Virus record (IMG/VR): IMGVR_UViG_3300006805_000082
Location: 1 to 34,906 of that record
Origin: a virus
DNA length: 34,906 nucleotides
Direction: 5' to 3' (one strand)
Under the pieces are notes generated by a model. It was not told the DNA's origin. It saw only the letters and a list, made by a program, of their open reading frames with translations, and searched no databases. Positions 23,681-30,230 of the stretch are shown one piece after another. Every line of letters begins with the position of its first letter. Position 1 is the stretch's first letter. A program made the translations under genes and the position numbers.

Positions 23681-24106
23681 GCCGCCAGCCTTTGATAAGC
23701 CCGCGCAACGTCGGCCGGCGTGACTGTTGCCAGAAGCGCAATAAACCGCTCGGGGTCGGGCAGTTCTTGAATCATCAAGGCCAGTTCTTCCGCTGCCGAA
23801 AGACGAGCCCCCTTGTCTGCCCGCTGCGCTTCCTTGATGCGTTTTTCGTCGGCGTACTGGCGAATGATCGCGGCCTGCTGCTGCGCGGGAGCCTTGGCGG
23901 CGGTCAGCAGAGCCGATTGGTTATCGTCAAGTCCAACATCGCGGGCGGCTGCCTTAGCCTCTGGCGCAAGGGAGGCGATCTGCTTGGCGCGGCGGATGTA
24001 CTGTCGATCAACATCAAGATCACGGGCCGCTAGTCGTTCGCCGCTGGCTGGCCGCCCTCGCCCTATTTTTGGTTCAACTTGAACCGAAATTCGGTGGCTC
24101 AGACAT
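23677..24106 (-). CDS. ParB-like DNA-binding protein; 5' end in doubt (possible +1 frameshift)
   Basis: The C-terminal 130 or so residues are clearly coding: KIGRGRPASGERLAARDLD, YIRRAKQIASLAPEAKAAA, VGLDDNQSALLTAAKAPAQQ. This matches the helical region of ParB-like regulators of alphaproteobacterial elements. The N-terminal nuclease-like domain of full ParB is absent. The best start (ATG at 24106, GGAG 7 bases upstream) reads only 10 codons, MSEPPNFGSS, then a TGA; the conserved frame is +1 from it. The open frame without this shift runs back to 24633 through unlikely sequence. A frameshift, a sequence error or an unusual start are all possible. Confidence 0.55.
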
Positions 24107-24633
24107 TGCCTCGCTCCATTCCGTACGTTTCGGGAATGGACGAGGTTGATGAACGAGACGACGCGCCGATCAGTTGGAAGCCGGTGGGCGTGTTCGTCTC
24201 TCGCATCGTTCACGAAATTAGGGAGGCCCGACTGTCTCAACTCGAACGCGAGACAGCCGGGCCGGGCGTCGCCATTGGCCGCAATAGTGAGATTGCGACG
24301 GTCGCTGCTGGGGGATGCAGGGGCGACCTTGGCGACAGCGAAGAAAAGCCCCGTACGAATCCGGGGAAGGTGCCCGCGTTGGGGAGGAGAGACGCGCGGG
24401 GATGAAGGGCTGTGGAGCGGGCCGGGCGCAACTCCGACTCTGTGGGGAGGGATACCCCTTGGGCTTGTTACGAGGCGCGTCCCTTCGCCCAGCCCGCGTG
24501 TCTGCTTTCCACGCCGCCGCTCCACAGGAGAACGGACCACAGACGGGACAACCAAGGCAGCAGCTAAAACAGCGCCAGCCCCTACGCCCGTGATCCGCTC
24601 ACCAATAGAGCGATATGTTGCCCCCCGGAGCAT
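24107..24633 (-). other. Unassigned stretch between Cro-like and ParB-like genes
   Basis: About 530 bases with no convincing gene. On the minus strand an open frame runs from an ATG at 24633 (2 bases past the Cro-like stop, GGAG 11 bases upstream) straight into the ParB-like frame. Its first 45 residues (MLRGATYRSIGERITGVGAG) could be a small membrane protein; the rest is Pro/Arg/Ser-rich shadow-like sequence. On the plus strand an ATG at 24136 opens a frame starting MDEVDERDDAPISWKPVG that looks partly protein-like. In lambdoid order this is where a CII-like gene would be, but none is recognisable. Confidence 0.4.
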
Positions 24634-24635
24634 GG

Positions 24636-24824
24636 TTAGGAATGCTCCGCGATGAATTGCAGAACCCGTCCAGCCGACCGAAGCGTTGCCCTGCCCTCGC
24701 GAATCCGCTTGATGAGCTTGTGATCCCGCGAGGTCTCCAGGCTCAGTTTGCGTTCGCTCATCCCAGACTTGGCGAGGAAGCGGTCTATCTTCTTGACGGC
24801 GATCTGCTGGAGTTCGTTTTGCAT
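24636..24824 (-). CDS. Cro-like HTH regulator
   Basis: A 62-residue protein starting MQNELQQIAVKKIDRFLAKS, with a helix-turn-helix segment GMSERKLSLETSRDHKLIKR followed by a stabilising helix. The HTH half resembles that of the divergent repressor (both have R.LSL and a KxI turn), as expected for a Cro/repressor pair. It is the first gene of the leftward early operon. The promoter -10 box ends only about 8 bases before its ATG, so the mRNA should be nearly leaderless. Confidence 0.75.
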   Translation of the reverse strand: MQNELQQIAVKKIDRFLAKSGMSERKLSLETSRDHKLIKRIREGRATLRSAGRVLQFIAEHS

Positions 24825-24825
24825 C

Positions 24826-24911
24826 GTGGGGTATTTAAACCCGACACGGGGGATAATGCAAGACCTTTTTCCCCCGCCATGCCCTAGGGGATTTTATTAT
24901 TGTCCCCCGGA
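24826..24911. promoter_or_regulatory. Divergent early promoter/operator region
   Basis: Leftward promoter: TTGCAT (24861-24856), 17 bases, TTAAAT (24838-24833). Rightward promoter for the repressor: TATTAT (24895-24900) with a poor -35 box, as expected of an activated maintenance promoter. Operator-like G/C-tract dyads overlap both: GGGGTATTTAAACCC (24828-24842), CGGGGGATAAT (24847-24857) opposite ATTGTCCCCCG (24899-24909), and GGGGA with TCCCC around the rightward -10. The spacing suggests two or three binding sites for the repressor and Cro. Confidence 0.65.
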
Positions 24912-25583
24912 ATGAGGACAAAACCTGACACCCCTCTCACCCGCGCCCTGATTGCCTACATGGCAAAGCAGGGTGTGTCTGCACGCGCCCTGTCCCTCAA
25001 GGTCGGCAGTAACGATTCACTGGTGAAGTCGATCCTTGATGGTCGCTCGAAAAATCAGAGAGCCGACACACTGGCAAAACTCGCAGCCGAGATAGGGCTT
25101 TCCGTTGCGGAGTTGACCGGCGAAACTATTCAGAGGGAGAATAACCCCTCTCCGAATGCAGTGCCTTTATCCACCGAATCCCGACCTAGGCTCAAGGACT
25201 TGCCCGTTTACGGGGCGGCCGAAGGGGGTGACGGCGTCATGATTCTTGACAGCGAACCCATTGAATATAAAGAAAGACCTGCTAATCTACTCAACGTCAG
25301 AGACGCTTTCGCGGTTTACATCGTCAACGACAGCATGGCCCCGGCCTACGAACAGGGGGACCAGGTTAACATCCACCCACGGAAGCCGGTAAAGCCCGGC
25401 AAGGACGCGCTTTTCATCCGCCGCGAGAGCGACGGAACCGAGCATGTCATGGTCAAGCGCCTCGTGCGCGCGACGGATAAAAGCTGGCGAGTGAAGCAGT
25501 TCAACCCACCCAAAGAGTTCGAGTTGTCGAAAGACACATGGCAACGAGCCTTAAGAGTGGTTGGCTCCGATAGATCGGATTAG
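24912..25583 (+). CDS. Phage repressor, HTH plus S24 LexA-like peptidase domain
   Basis: A 223-residue repressor from the ATG at 24912 (a TTG at 24900 is in frame but lies in the -10 box). HTH: GVSARALSLKVGSNDSLVKS (21-40). S24 domain: VYIVNDSMAPAYEQGD with nucleophile Ser141, and HVMVKRLVRA with Lys182 as general base. The hinge has VYGAAEGG and lacks the Ala-Gly pair usually cut on induction, so RecA-stimulated self-cleavage is uncertain. It should hold lysogeny by blocking the Cro-like gene and the rightward operon, and it ends at a terminator. Confidence 0.85.
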   Translation: MRTKPDTPLTRALIAYMAKQGVSARALSLKVGSNDSLVKSILDGRSKNQRADTLAKLAAEIGLSVAELTGETIQRENNPSPNAVPLSTESRPRLKDLPVYGAAEGGDGVMILDSEPIEYKERPANLLNVRDAFAVYIVNDSMAPAYEQGDQVNIHPRKPVKPGKDALFIRRESDGTEHVMVKRLVRATDKSWRVKQFNPPKEFELSKDTWQRALRVVGSDRSD

Positions 25584-25596
25584 AAAAACTCCAGCA

Positions 25597-25630
25597 AAAC
25601 CGGCCCGCTAACCCGCGCCGGTTTATTTTT
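25597..25630 (+). terminator. Rho-independent terminator after the repressor gene
   Basis: An 8-pair stem (AAACCGGC with GCCGGTTT) around a 12-base loop is followed by TTTATTTTT. It lies 14 bases past the repressor stop and separates it from the promoter of the rightward operon. Confidence 0.75.
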
Positions 25631-25633
25631 ATC

Positions 25634-25690
25634 CACTATGGGGTAAATATCCCTTGACCATAGGATAAATATACCCCACTATCCCCCTCA
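25634..25690 (+). promoter_or_regulatory. Promoter and operators of the rightward operon
   Basis: TTGACC (25654-25659) is followed after 17 bases by a weak -10 (CACTAT, 25677-25682). Two inverted operator-like sites flank the -35 box: GGGGTAAATATCC (25640-25652) and GGATAAATATACCCC (25663-25677), with a further C-tract after them. The same GGGGTA core appears at 24828, so the repressor probably controls both operons. Confidence 0.6.
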
Positions 25691-25733
25691 GAGACAGCAG
25701 CCCACCACGGGCGAAACACTGGAGTGGAATGAA

Positions 25734-25919
25734 ATGAACAGACGAGCGCCGCTAACGGCCGATGAGGCTCGCGAGATCGTTCGGGACATGCGCGCCAAAA
25801 CCAGCCGCAAGGCGGCCGCGGCGTTTCTCAAGGCCGCCTTGCGCATCGGCAATCTAAGCGCAGACGCCACAGAAATTTACAGCACTGAGCTGCGCCGCTT
25901 GGAAACAGAGCGTCCGTAA
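25734..25919 (+). CDS. Small hypothetical protein, 61 aa, first rightward gene
   Basis: A charged, Ala-rich helical protein: NRRAPLTADEAREIVRDMRA, then TSRKAAAAFLKAALRIGN. GGAGTGG lies close before the ATG. It is the first gene after the operator-controlled promoter, a position often used for regulators or host-takeover proteins. No family is recognised. Confidence 0.55.
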   Translation: MNRRAPLTADEAREIVRDMRAKTSRKAAAAFLKAALRIGNLSADATEIYSTELRRLETERP

Positions 25920-25927
25920 TTCTGGAA

Positions 25928-26467
25928 ATGCTAACCGTGCTTTCCCTTTGCGACTACACGGGCGAATGGTCCCGGCCCTACCGGGAGGCGGGCTACGAGG
26001 TCGTGCAGGTTGACATCAAGCACGGTCGGGACGTGCGACTGCTGGAGTTCATGGGCCCGGTGCGCGGGATTCTCGCTGCGCCACCCTGCACGGAGTTTGC
26101 GGGATCTGGCGCTCGCTGGTGGAAGGCCAAGGGCGAGGCGGCCCTGCTCGAAGGGCTTTCAATCGTGGACGCCTGTTTGCGCATTGTCACGGTGCACAAG
26201 CCGCTCTGGTGGGTGCTGGAAAACCCGGTCGGCAGGCTCAACCGTTTTCTTGGGCCGCCCGCGATGACGTTCCAGCCATCCGACTATGGCGATCCCTACA
26301 CCAAGCGCACCTTGCTCTGGGGCCGATTCAATCCGCCAGTCAAGCGCCCGGTTGAACCTGTCGAGGGCAGCAAGATGCATCGCCTTCCGCCGTCTCCAGA
26401 AAGGGCCGCGCTCCGCAGCATAACGCCCCCTGGATTTTCAAAAGCGTTCTTCGAGGCAAACCCGTAG
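25928..26467 (+). CDS. Divergent cytosine methyltransferase-like protein
   Basis: A 179-residue protein with the outline of a small C5-methyltransferase: VLSLCDYTGEWSRPYREAGY replaces motif I (DxFxGxGG), then EVVQVDIKHGRDV, the motif IV-like AAPPCTEFAGSGARWW with a possible catalytic Cys, and motif VI-like WWVLENPVGRL (ENP instead of ENV). A conserved end block DYGDPYTKRTLLWG follows. No target recognition domain or motif X is obvious. Such phage proteins are often labelled DNA methylases, but activity is unproven. Confidence 0.6.
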   Translation: MLTVLSLCDYTGEWSRPYREAGYEVVQVDIKHGRDVRLLEFMGPVRGILAAPPCTEFAGSGARWWKAKGEAALLEGLSIVDACLRIVTVHKPLWWVLENPVGRLNRFLGPPAMTFQPSDYGDPYTKRTLLWGRFNPPVKRPVEPVEGSKMHRLPPSPERAALRSITPPGFSKAFFEANP

Positions 26468-26473
26468 GAGGGG

Positions 26474-26776
26474 ATGATGGAGAGATGGTTCTACCAGCAG
26501 GCGTTCGATCCCGCCCCAGTGCGGGGCGAGCCTCGCAAAATGTCCCATGAAGTGCATGACGCTCACGGCGAGCCGATCTGCGTCTGCAAGACCGAACGGG
26601 AGGCGCGCTTCATCGCCAACGCTTTGAATGAGTACGACCAAGCAGGTGACGCCCCTGATCTTCTGGAGGCGTTGAAATTGATTGCCGCGCATCCGGGGCC
26701 GCACGCCGACGAAAGTGCGTGGTATCGCGTCGATGTCGCCCGCGCCGCCATGGCCAAAGCCGCAGGTGCCGCATGA
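26474..26776 (+). CDS. Hypothetical phage protein, 100 aa
   Basis: An AGGAGGGG site stands directly before tandem ATG codons. The sequence EVHDAHGEPICVCKTEREAR, then FIANALNEYD and LLEALKLIAAHPGP follows a pattern shared by many small phage proteins that end AAMAKA. It resembles the protein at 27105-27485 in its end (LLxA then AIAKA). Function unknown. Confidence 0.55.
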   Translation: MMERWFYQQAFDPAPVRGEPRKMSHEVHDAHGEPICVCKTEREARFIANALNEYDQAGDAPDLLEALKLIAAHPGPHADESAWYRVDVARAAMAKAAGAA

Positions 26777-26820
26777 ACCACCACCCCACCGGCTACCTGC
26801 GAAACGGAAGGAGCCCGCAC

Positions 26821-27108
26821 ATGGCGCAGATCGACCGTCTGGAAAACGACCTCGACAATCTCGCCGACCAGAAAGCGGAAATCGAGAAGGCCCGCATCGC
26901 CTGCCGAGAAGCCTGCTCGTTCGCCCTTACGCAGTTCGCCAAAGAGTGCGAGCGCGGCGGCGGCAATCCTGGATTAGAGGGCACGTTGAGGGCGCTCGAT
27001 GATCTTCTCGGCGACATGGAATACGACAGCATGGTGAAGCTGGGCCAGGAAATCGACTCCATAAGCCTTTCTCTGGGTGTCGAGTACCGCAAGCAAGGTG
27101 TCGCATGA
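26821..27108 (+). CDS. Coiled-coil hypothetical protein, 95 aa
   Basis: It begins MAQIDRLENDLDNLADQKAE with AAGGAG 7 bases upstream. An in-frame ATG at 26773 that overlaps the previous stop (ATGA) would give 111 residues, so both starts are possible. The first 40 residues are a coiled coil; the rest is helical and acidic. It overlaps the next gene by 4 bases. No function is recognised. Confidence 0.5.
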   Translation: MAQIDRLENDLDNLADQKAEIEKARIACREACSFALTQFAKECERGGGNPGLEGTLRALDDLLGDMEYDSMVKLGQEIDSISLSLGVEYRKQGVA

Positions 27109-27485
27109 GCAAGGACATTGATGCAACGCCGCCGCAGACGGCGACTGCCGCAGGCGCTCCGAAGCATACACCGGGACCGTGGCGCGCTGAACGGTCAGAG
27201 CATTGGCCAAACGAGTTTGTCATTACCGGCAGCAACGAACACGGCGGTTCCGTTCTTCCGATACTCGGGCGAACGCACAATTGGCCCAACAATGCAGAGG
27301 CCAACGCCCGCCTGATCGCCGCCGCTCCTGATCTGCTGTGGGCCTGTCACGTCGCGCTTGCCGCCATGGGCAACTCCGACGCCGGAAAGGTTGTTCGCGC
27401 CGCCATCGCCAAGGCGATAGACGCGCCGCAGGCAGCGAGTGAAACGAGCGTCACCCCTACTCCTGAACCCAAAGGTGAAGCATGA
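27105..27485 (+). CDS. Conserved phage protein (HTPGPW / ARLIAAAPDLL family)
   Basis: A 126-residue protein with the two hallmarks of a very common phage and prophage family of unknown function: KHTPGPWRAE near residue 20 and NARLIAAAPDLLWAC near 87, ending with an RAAIAKAID helix. It is coupled to both neighbours by 4-base overlaps. A small single-domain cytoplasmic protein. Confidence 0.7.
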   Translation: MSKDIDATPPQTATAAGAPKHTPGPWRAERSEHWPNEFVITGSNEHGGSVLPILGRTHNWPNNAEANARLIAAAPDLLWACHVALAAMGNSDAGKVVRAAIAKAIDAPQAASETSVTPTPEPKGEA

Positions 27486-27730
27486 GCGAGAGAGATGATG
27501 GTGGGCCGGCGTTTCCTAGACCGCACGGCGTAGTCGGTGAATTGACTCCTATGGACGGCATGACCCTGCGCGATTACTTCGCGGCCAAGGCGCTGCCATG
27601 GGCTCTCGCCCGTGACTACGGCAACGACTGGGGAGAGCGCGGTGTAAGGCATCTTCCGCTTGCGGCCAAGGCTGCATACAAAGCAGCCGACGCCATGCTT
27701 CTCGCTCGCAAGGAGGGTTCCCATGACTGA
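27482..27730 (+). CDS. Conserved phage protein (GGPAFPRP / MTLRDYFAAKAL family)
   Basis: An 82-residue protein with DGGPAFPRPHG followed by DGMTLRDYFAAKALPWAL and an end helix AYKAADAMLLARKEG. That combination defines a widespread small phage protein without known function. It overlaps the next gene by 8 bases, and the next gene's AAGGAGGG site lies in its last codons. Confidence 0.7.
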   Translation: MSERDDGGPAFPRPHGVVGELTPMDGMTLRDYFAAKALPWALARDYGNDWGERGVRHLPLAAKAAYKAADAMLLARKEGSHD

Positions 27731-28082
27731 CGTAACAGACGCGCCGGGCGGTGAGATACCGGAGGAGGTGGTGCACGCGATGTGGGCTCATCTGTCTGTG
27801 CGGTGCTGCAATTTCTCCCCTGCGTCCATGCTGATCGACATGGACGATTTGCGCGCCGCCCTCTCCGCAGCAGGCGTGGGGAAGCTGGTGGAGGCGCTGG
27901 GAGCCGCCCCGATTTTCTCCAAATATCACACTGGCAGCGGGTTTGATTACATCCGATTCGCGGACGACTACCACGCGTGGAAAAAGCAGGCCCGTTCCGC
28001 CCTCTCCTCTTTCACCGACACCAGGACAGCCGTAGCACACCCTGCATCCGTCAGTTCCAAGGGAGACAGTGACCATGGCTGA
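27723..28082 (+). CDS. Hypothetical protein, 119 aa
   Basis: The ATG at 27723 has AAGGAGGG 5 bases upstream; a longer reading to 27660 is a shadow. The protein is mixed helix and strand (EEVVHAMWAHLSVRCCNFSP, then MDDLRAALSAAG) with a C-terminal Ser/Thr-rich tail. The DDLRAALxAAG segment is common in small phage proteins. It overlaps the next gene by 8 bases. Confidence 0.55.
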   Translation: MTDVTDAPGGEIPEEVVHAMWAHLSVRCCNFSPASMLIDMDDLRAALSAAGVGKLVEALGAAPIFSKYHTGSGFDYIRFADDYHAWKKQARSALSSFTDTRTAVAHPASVSSKGDSDHG

Positions 28083-28245
28083 TCCAGTTAAATCCCTTCT
28101 CTCCTACAAGTCTGGATTCTCTCTGATGCTGATTACAGGGGCGATAACTGCTCCTCAGAGGGTGAGGAAAAGGAAGTGGTGGGCAACGGCCCTAAAGGGC
28201 CTAATCGGCTACCGCCGATTGATTTTCTTTCGAGGAGGAAAATGA
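28075..28245 (+). CDS. Small basic, possibly membrane-associated protein, 56 aa
   Basis: A 56-codon gene with AAGGGAG 9 bases before the ATG and an ATGA overlap with the next gene. It starts MADPVKSLLSYKSGFSLMLI (weakly hydrophobic) and ends basic and aromatic (RKRKWWATALKGLIGYRRLI). The cationic amphipathic end could bind membrane or nucleic acid. No family is recognised. Confidence 0.5.
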   Translation: MADPVKSLLSYKSGFSLMLITGAITAPQRVRKRKWWATALKGLIGYRRLIFFRGGK

Positions 28246-28433
28246 ACCCGCATCGACTGATGGACGATATCGACCTTGCCATTCACCGGCTTCAACAGGG
28301 CGAGTGGGCCGCAGCACGGCAGATCCTGTTGCGCATCCAAGACGAGGCGGAACGGGAAGCCCTCGAAATGGACCGCTGGGGCGATCACCACGCAGAAGCG
28401 CAGGACGTGCTTCGCGAATACCGATTCGATTAG
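28242..28433 (+). CDS. Small hypothetical protein, 63 aa
   Basis: GAGGAGG lies just before the ATG, which overlaps the previous stop. The chain is two helices (DIDLAIHRLQQGEWAAARQI and EAEREALEMDRWGDHH). It precedes the ERF gene by 9 bases and may be part of the same recombination module. No family is recognised. Confidence 0.55.
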   Translation: MNPHRLMDDIDLAIHRLQQGEWAAARQILLRIQDEAEREALEMDRWGDHHAEAQDVLREYRFD

Positions 28434-28442
28434 GAGGCAGAC

Positions 28443-29129
28443 ATGCAACGCAGCGAGCAAATCAACGAACTAACGGCGGCGCTTGCCAAGGCGCAGGCGG
28501 CCATCGAGGGCGCGGTTAAGGACAAGAAGAACGATCACTTCAAGGCCAGCTACGCCGACCTTGGGGCGGTGTGGGATGCCATCCGCGAACCGCTCACCAA
28601 GCACGGTCTTTCCGTGGTGCAGTTCCCGCGCGCCTGCGAAATGGGCATCGAGGTTGAGACCACACTCCTGCACACCAGCGGGCAGTACATGTCCGACACC
28701 CTCGCCATGCCTGTCGGGCGGCGTGATGCGCACGGCTTCGGAAGCGCCATCACCTACGCGCGCCGCTACGCCCTCATGGCTGTGGCTGGAATCGCTCCGG
28801 TGGATGATGACGGCAACGCCGCAACGGCTCGCACGGATAACGTCGAGCCGATGGGCAGCGGCAAGCCCCGCGACGACATTGGCAAGGCCGATGCCTGGGA
28901 AGACTGGGCGACCGCCGGCAAGGGCAGCGACTGCGAAAAGTGGCTCAAGACCGCCAAGGCCATGATCGCCCAATTCCAGATTGTCGAGGATATAGACGGC
29001 TGGATGACGCAGGCCGAGGCCGCCAAGCGGATCAAGGCGCTGCACGATCACCACCCCGAGCGATACGACTGGCTGATGAAGCTGGTCAACGACAAACGCG
29101 ACGAACTGCGGGCCAAGGAGGCCGCATAG
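28443..29129 (+). CDS. erf: ERF-family single-strand annealing protein
   Basis: A 228-residue recombinase of the ERF type (P22 Erf is 204). The core runs ALAKAQAAIEGAVKDKKNDH, FKASYADLGAVWDAIREPLT, HGLSVVQF and the signature FGSAITYARRYALMAVAGIA near residue 105. The C-terminal half is helical and variable. ERF proteins anneal single strands to circularise and recombine phage genomes. It is followed at once by a DUF736-like gene with an acidic end that may work on the same DNA. An AGGAGG site precedes the ATG. Confidence 0.85.
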   Translation: MQRSEQINELTAALAKAQAAIEGAVKDKKNDHFKASYADLGAVWDAIREPLTKHGLSVVQFPRACEMGIEVETTLLHTSGQYMSDTLAMPVGRRDAHGFGSAITYARRYALMAVAGIAPVDDDGNAATARTDNVEPMGSGKPRDDIGKADAWEDWATAGKGSDCEKWLKTAKAMIAQFQIVEDIDGWMTQAEAAKRIKALHDHHPERYDWLMKLVNDKRDELRAKEAA

Positions 29130-29131
29130 CA

Positions 29132-29428
29132 ATGGCATTTGAAACCAGAGACAACAGCGGCGCGCTGTTCAAGAACAGCCGCAAGGAAAGAGAAAATCAC
29201 CCCGACTATACCGGCGACGGAATGGTCAACGGGCAGAAGGTCAGGATCAGCGCGTGGATCAAGAAGGCCAAGAGCGGGTCTACCTTCATGTCCCTCGCCT
29301 TCTCCCCGCCGCGTGACGCCCATACGGACGGAGAGCGCAGCTACGATCCGCCGCCCCAACGGAATGCGCCGAACAGCAAGGTTGCTGGTGCGCTAGAGGA
29401 TGACGTGCCCTTCGCCCCGGAGTTTTGA
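29132..29428 (+). CDS. DUF736-like protein with SSB-like acidic C-terminus
   Basis: A 98-residue protein. MAFETRDNSGALFKNSRKER and HPDYTGDGMVNGQKVRISAW, then KSGSTFMSLAFSP, match the DUF736-type and related small OB-like proteins of phages and plasmids. The end (GALEDDVPFAPEF) contains DDVPF, very like the DDIPF tip by which SSB recruits partner proteins. AAGGAGG lies upstream of the ATG. It is directly behind ERF, so a single-strand DNA partner is a reasonable inference. Confidence 0.6.
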   Translation: MAFETRDNSGALFKNSRKERENHPDYTGDGMVNGQKVRISAWIKKAKSGSTFMSLAFSPPRDAHTDGERSYDPPPQRNAPNSKVAGALEDDVPFAPEF

Positions 29429-29429
29429 G

Positions 29430-29840
29430 ATGGACAATGGAACTGACGGCGCTAAAGCGCCTGCCGCAGGCGCACCGGACGGAACGCCCAAGCCAATGAA
29501 GGATGATCTTCTGCGGCGGATGGACGATGCAGCCGCGTTGATGCGGCAAGGTCACGCCGTGTTCGCTCATCGCGTGATGGAACAGGCGGCCGCCCGCATC
29601 CGAGAGCTAGAGGCCGAGAGCGAATGGAGGCCAATTGACGAGGCGGCAAAGAAGGCGGGCCGCGTCGAACTCTACTACCCGTCGCAGAATGTGGTGAGGA
29701 TCGGACGTTGGGACGAGCAATACAACTACTGGTCTGCGGATCAATGGTTCCACGAGCGCCCGCCGTCGCACTACAGGTTTCTACCAAAGCCGCCGCCCGT
29801 CAATCCAGGTGGCCCAACGGGCAGGCCCGAAGGGCCGTAG
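29430..29840 (+). CDS. DUF551-like protein with long N-terminal extension
   Basis: A 136-residue protein. The N-terminal 70 residues are Ala/Gly/Pro and then helical (LLRRMDDAAALMRQGHAV). The C-terminal part has SEWRPIDEAAKKAGRVELYY, YNYWSADQWFHER and YRFLPKPPPVNPGG, the Trp-rich pattern of DUF551 proteins. GGAG lies 7 bases before the ATG. A short relative lies at 30227-30406. Function unknown. Confidence 0.6.
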   Translation: MDNGTDGAKAPAAGAPDGTPKPMKDDLLRRMDDAAALMRQGHAVFAHRVMEQAAARIRELEAESEWRPIDEAAKKAGRVELYYPSQNVVRIGRWDEQYNYWSADQWFHERPPSHYRFLPKPPPVNPGGPTGRPEGP

Positions 29841-29843
29841 CAC

Positions 29844-30230
29844 ATGAAGCCCCGCATAGATAAGGGCCTATCCAAGCCTACCCGCAAGGAAAGGCCGGGG
29901 ATGAGTGCCAGTCACCTAGCCATGGTGAGGAAGCTGCCGTGCTGTGTGTGTGGGTTGTACGGCTACGACATTCAGGCTCATCACCTCCTGAGGACTGGCG
30001 AGCATGGCATGGGGCGCAAATCGTCGGATCGGTACGCAATAAGCCTTTGCCGCTTCCACCACGATCAGCTGCACGCGCACGGTGACGAAGAAGATTATCT
30101 GATGCGCTGGGGGATACCGGGGCGAGAATTGGCCTCGGCTCTCTGGTCCAAGCGCGGCGATCTTGAGGCGATGTCTCGGGTGCTTTTCAACTTCCAACAG
30201 CAGGCACAGCTAAAGCGGAGGACGGCATGA
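29844..30230 (+). CDS. HNH-type zinc nuclease-like protein
   Basis: A 128-residue protein. LPCCVCGLYGYDIQAHHLLR gives a Cys-x-x-Cys pair and the HH of an HNH core; GMGRKSSDRYAISLCRFHHD with a final LH supplies the remaining ligands. Homologous small phage proteins of the DUF968/HNH kind sit near recombination genes and are thought to be endonucleases or junction resolvases. It overlaps the next gene by 4 bases. A structural zinc role without catalysis cannot be excluded. Confidence 0.7.
   Translation: MKPRIDKGLSKPTRKERPGMSASHLAMVRKLPCCVCGLYGYDIQAHHLLRTGEHGMGRKSSDRYAISLCRFHHDQLHAHGDEEDYLMRWGIPGRELASALWSKRGDLEAMSRVLFNFQQQAQLKRRTA

Noticed and set aside
24136-24405. A plus-strand frame starting MDEVDERDDAPISWKPVG.
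   Set aside because: The first 40 residues look protein-like, but it has no clear binding site, runs against the early operon and degenerates into low-complexity sequence; left as part of an unassigned stretch.
25628-25636. DnaA box-like TTATCCACT, with similar single matches near 25166 and 2037.
   Set aside because: Isolated near-matches, not a cluster; no origin can be claimed.
29448-29461. Perfect hairpin GGCGCT-AA-AGCGCC.
   Set aside because: The loop of two bases is too small, no T-tract follows and it lies inside coding sequence; not a terminator.
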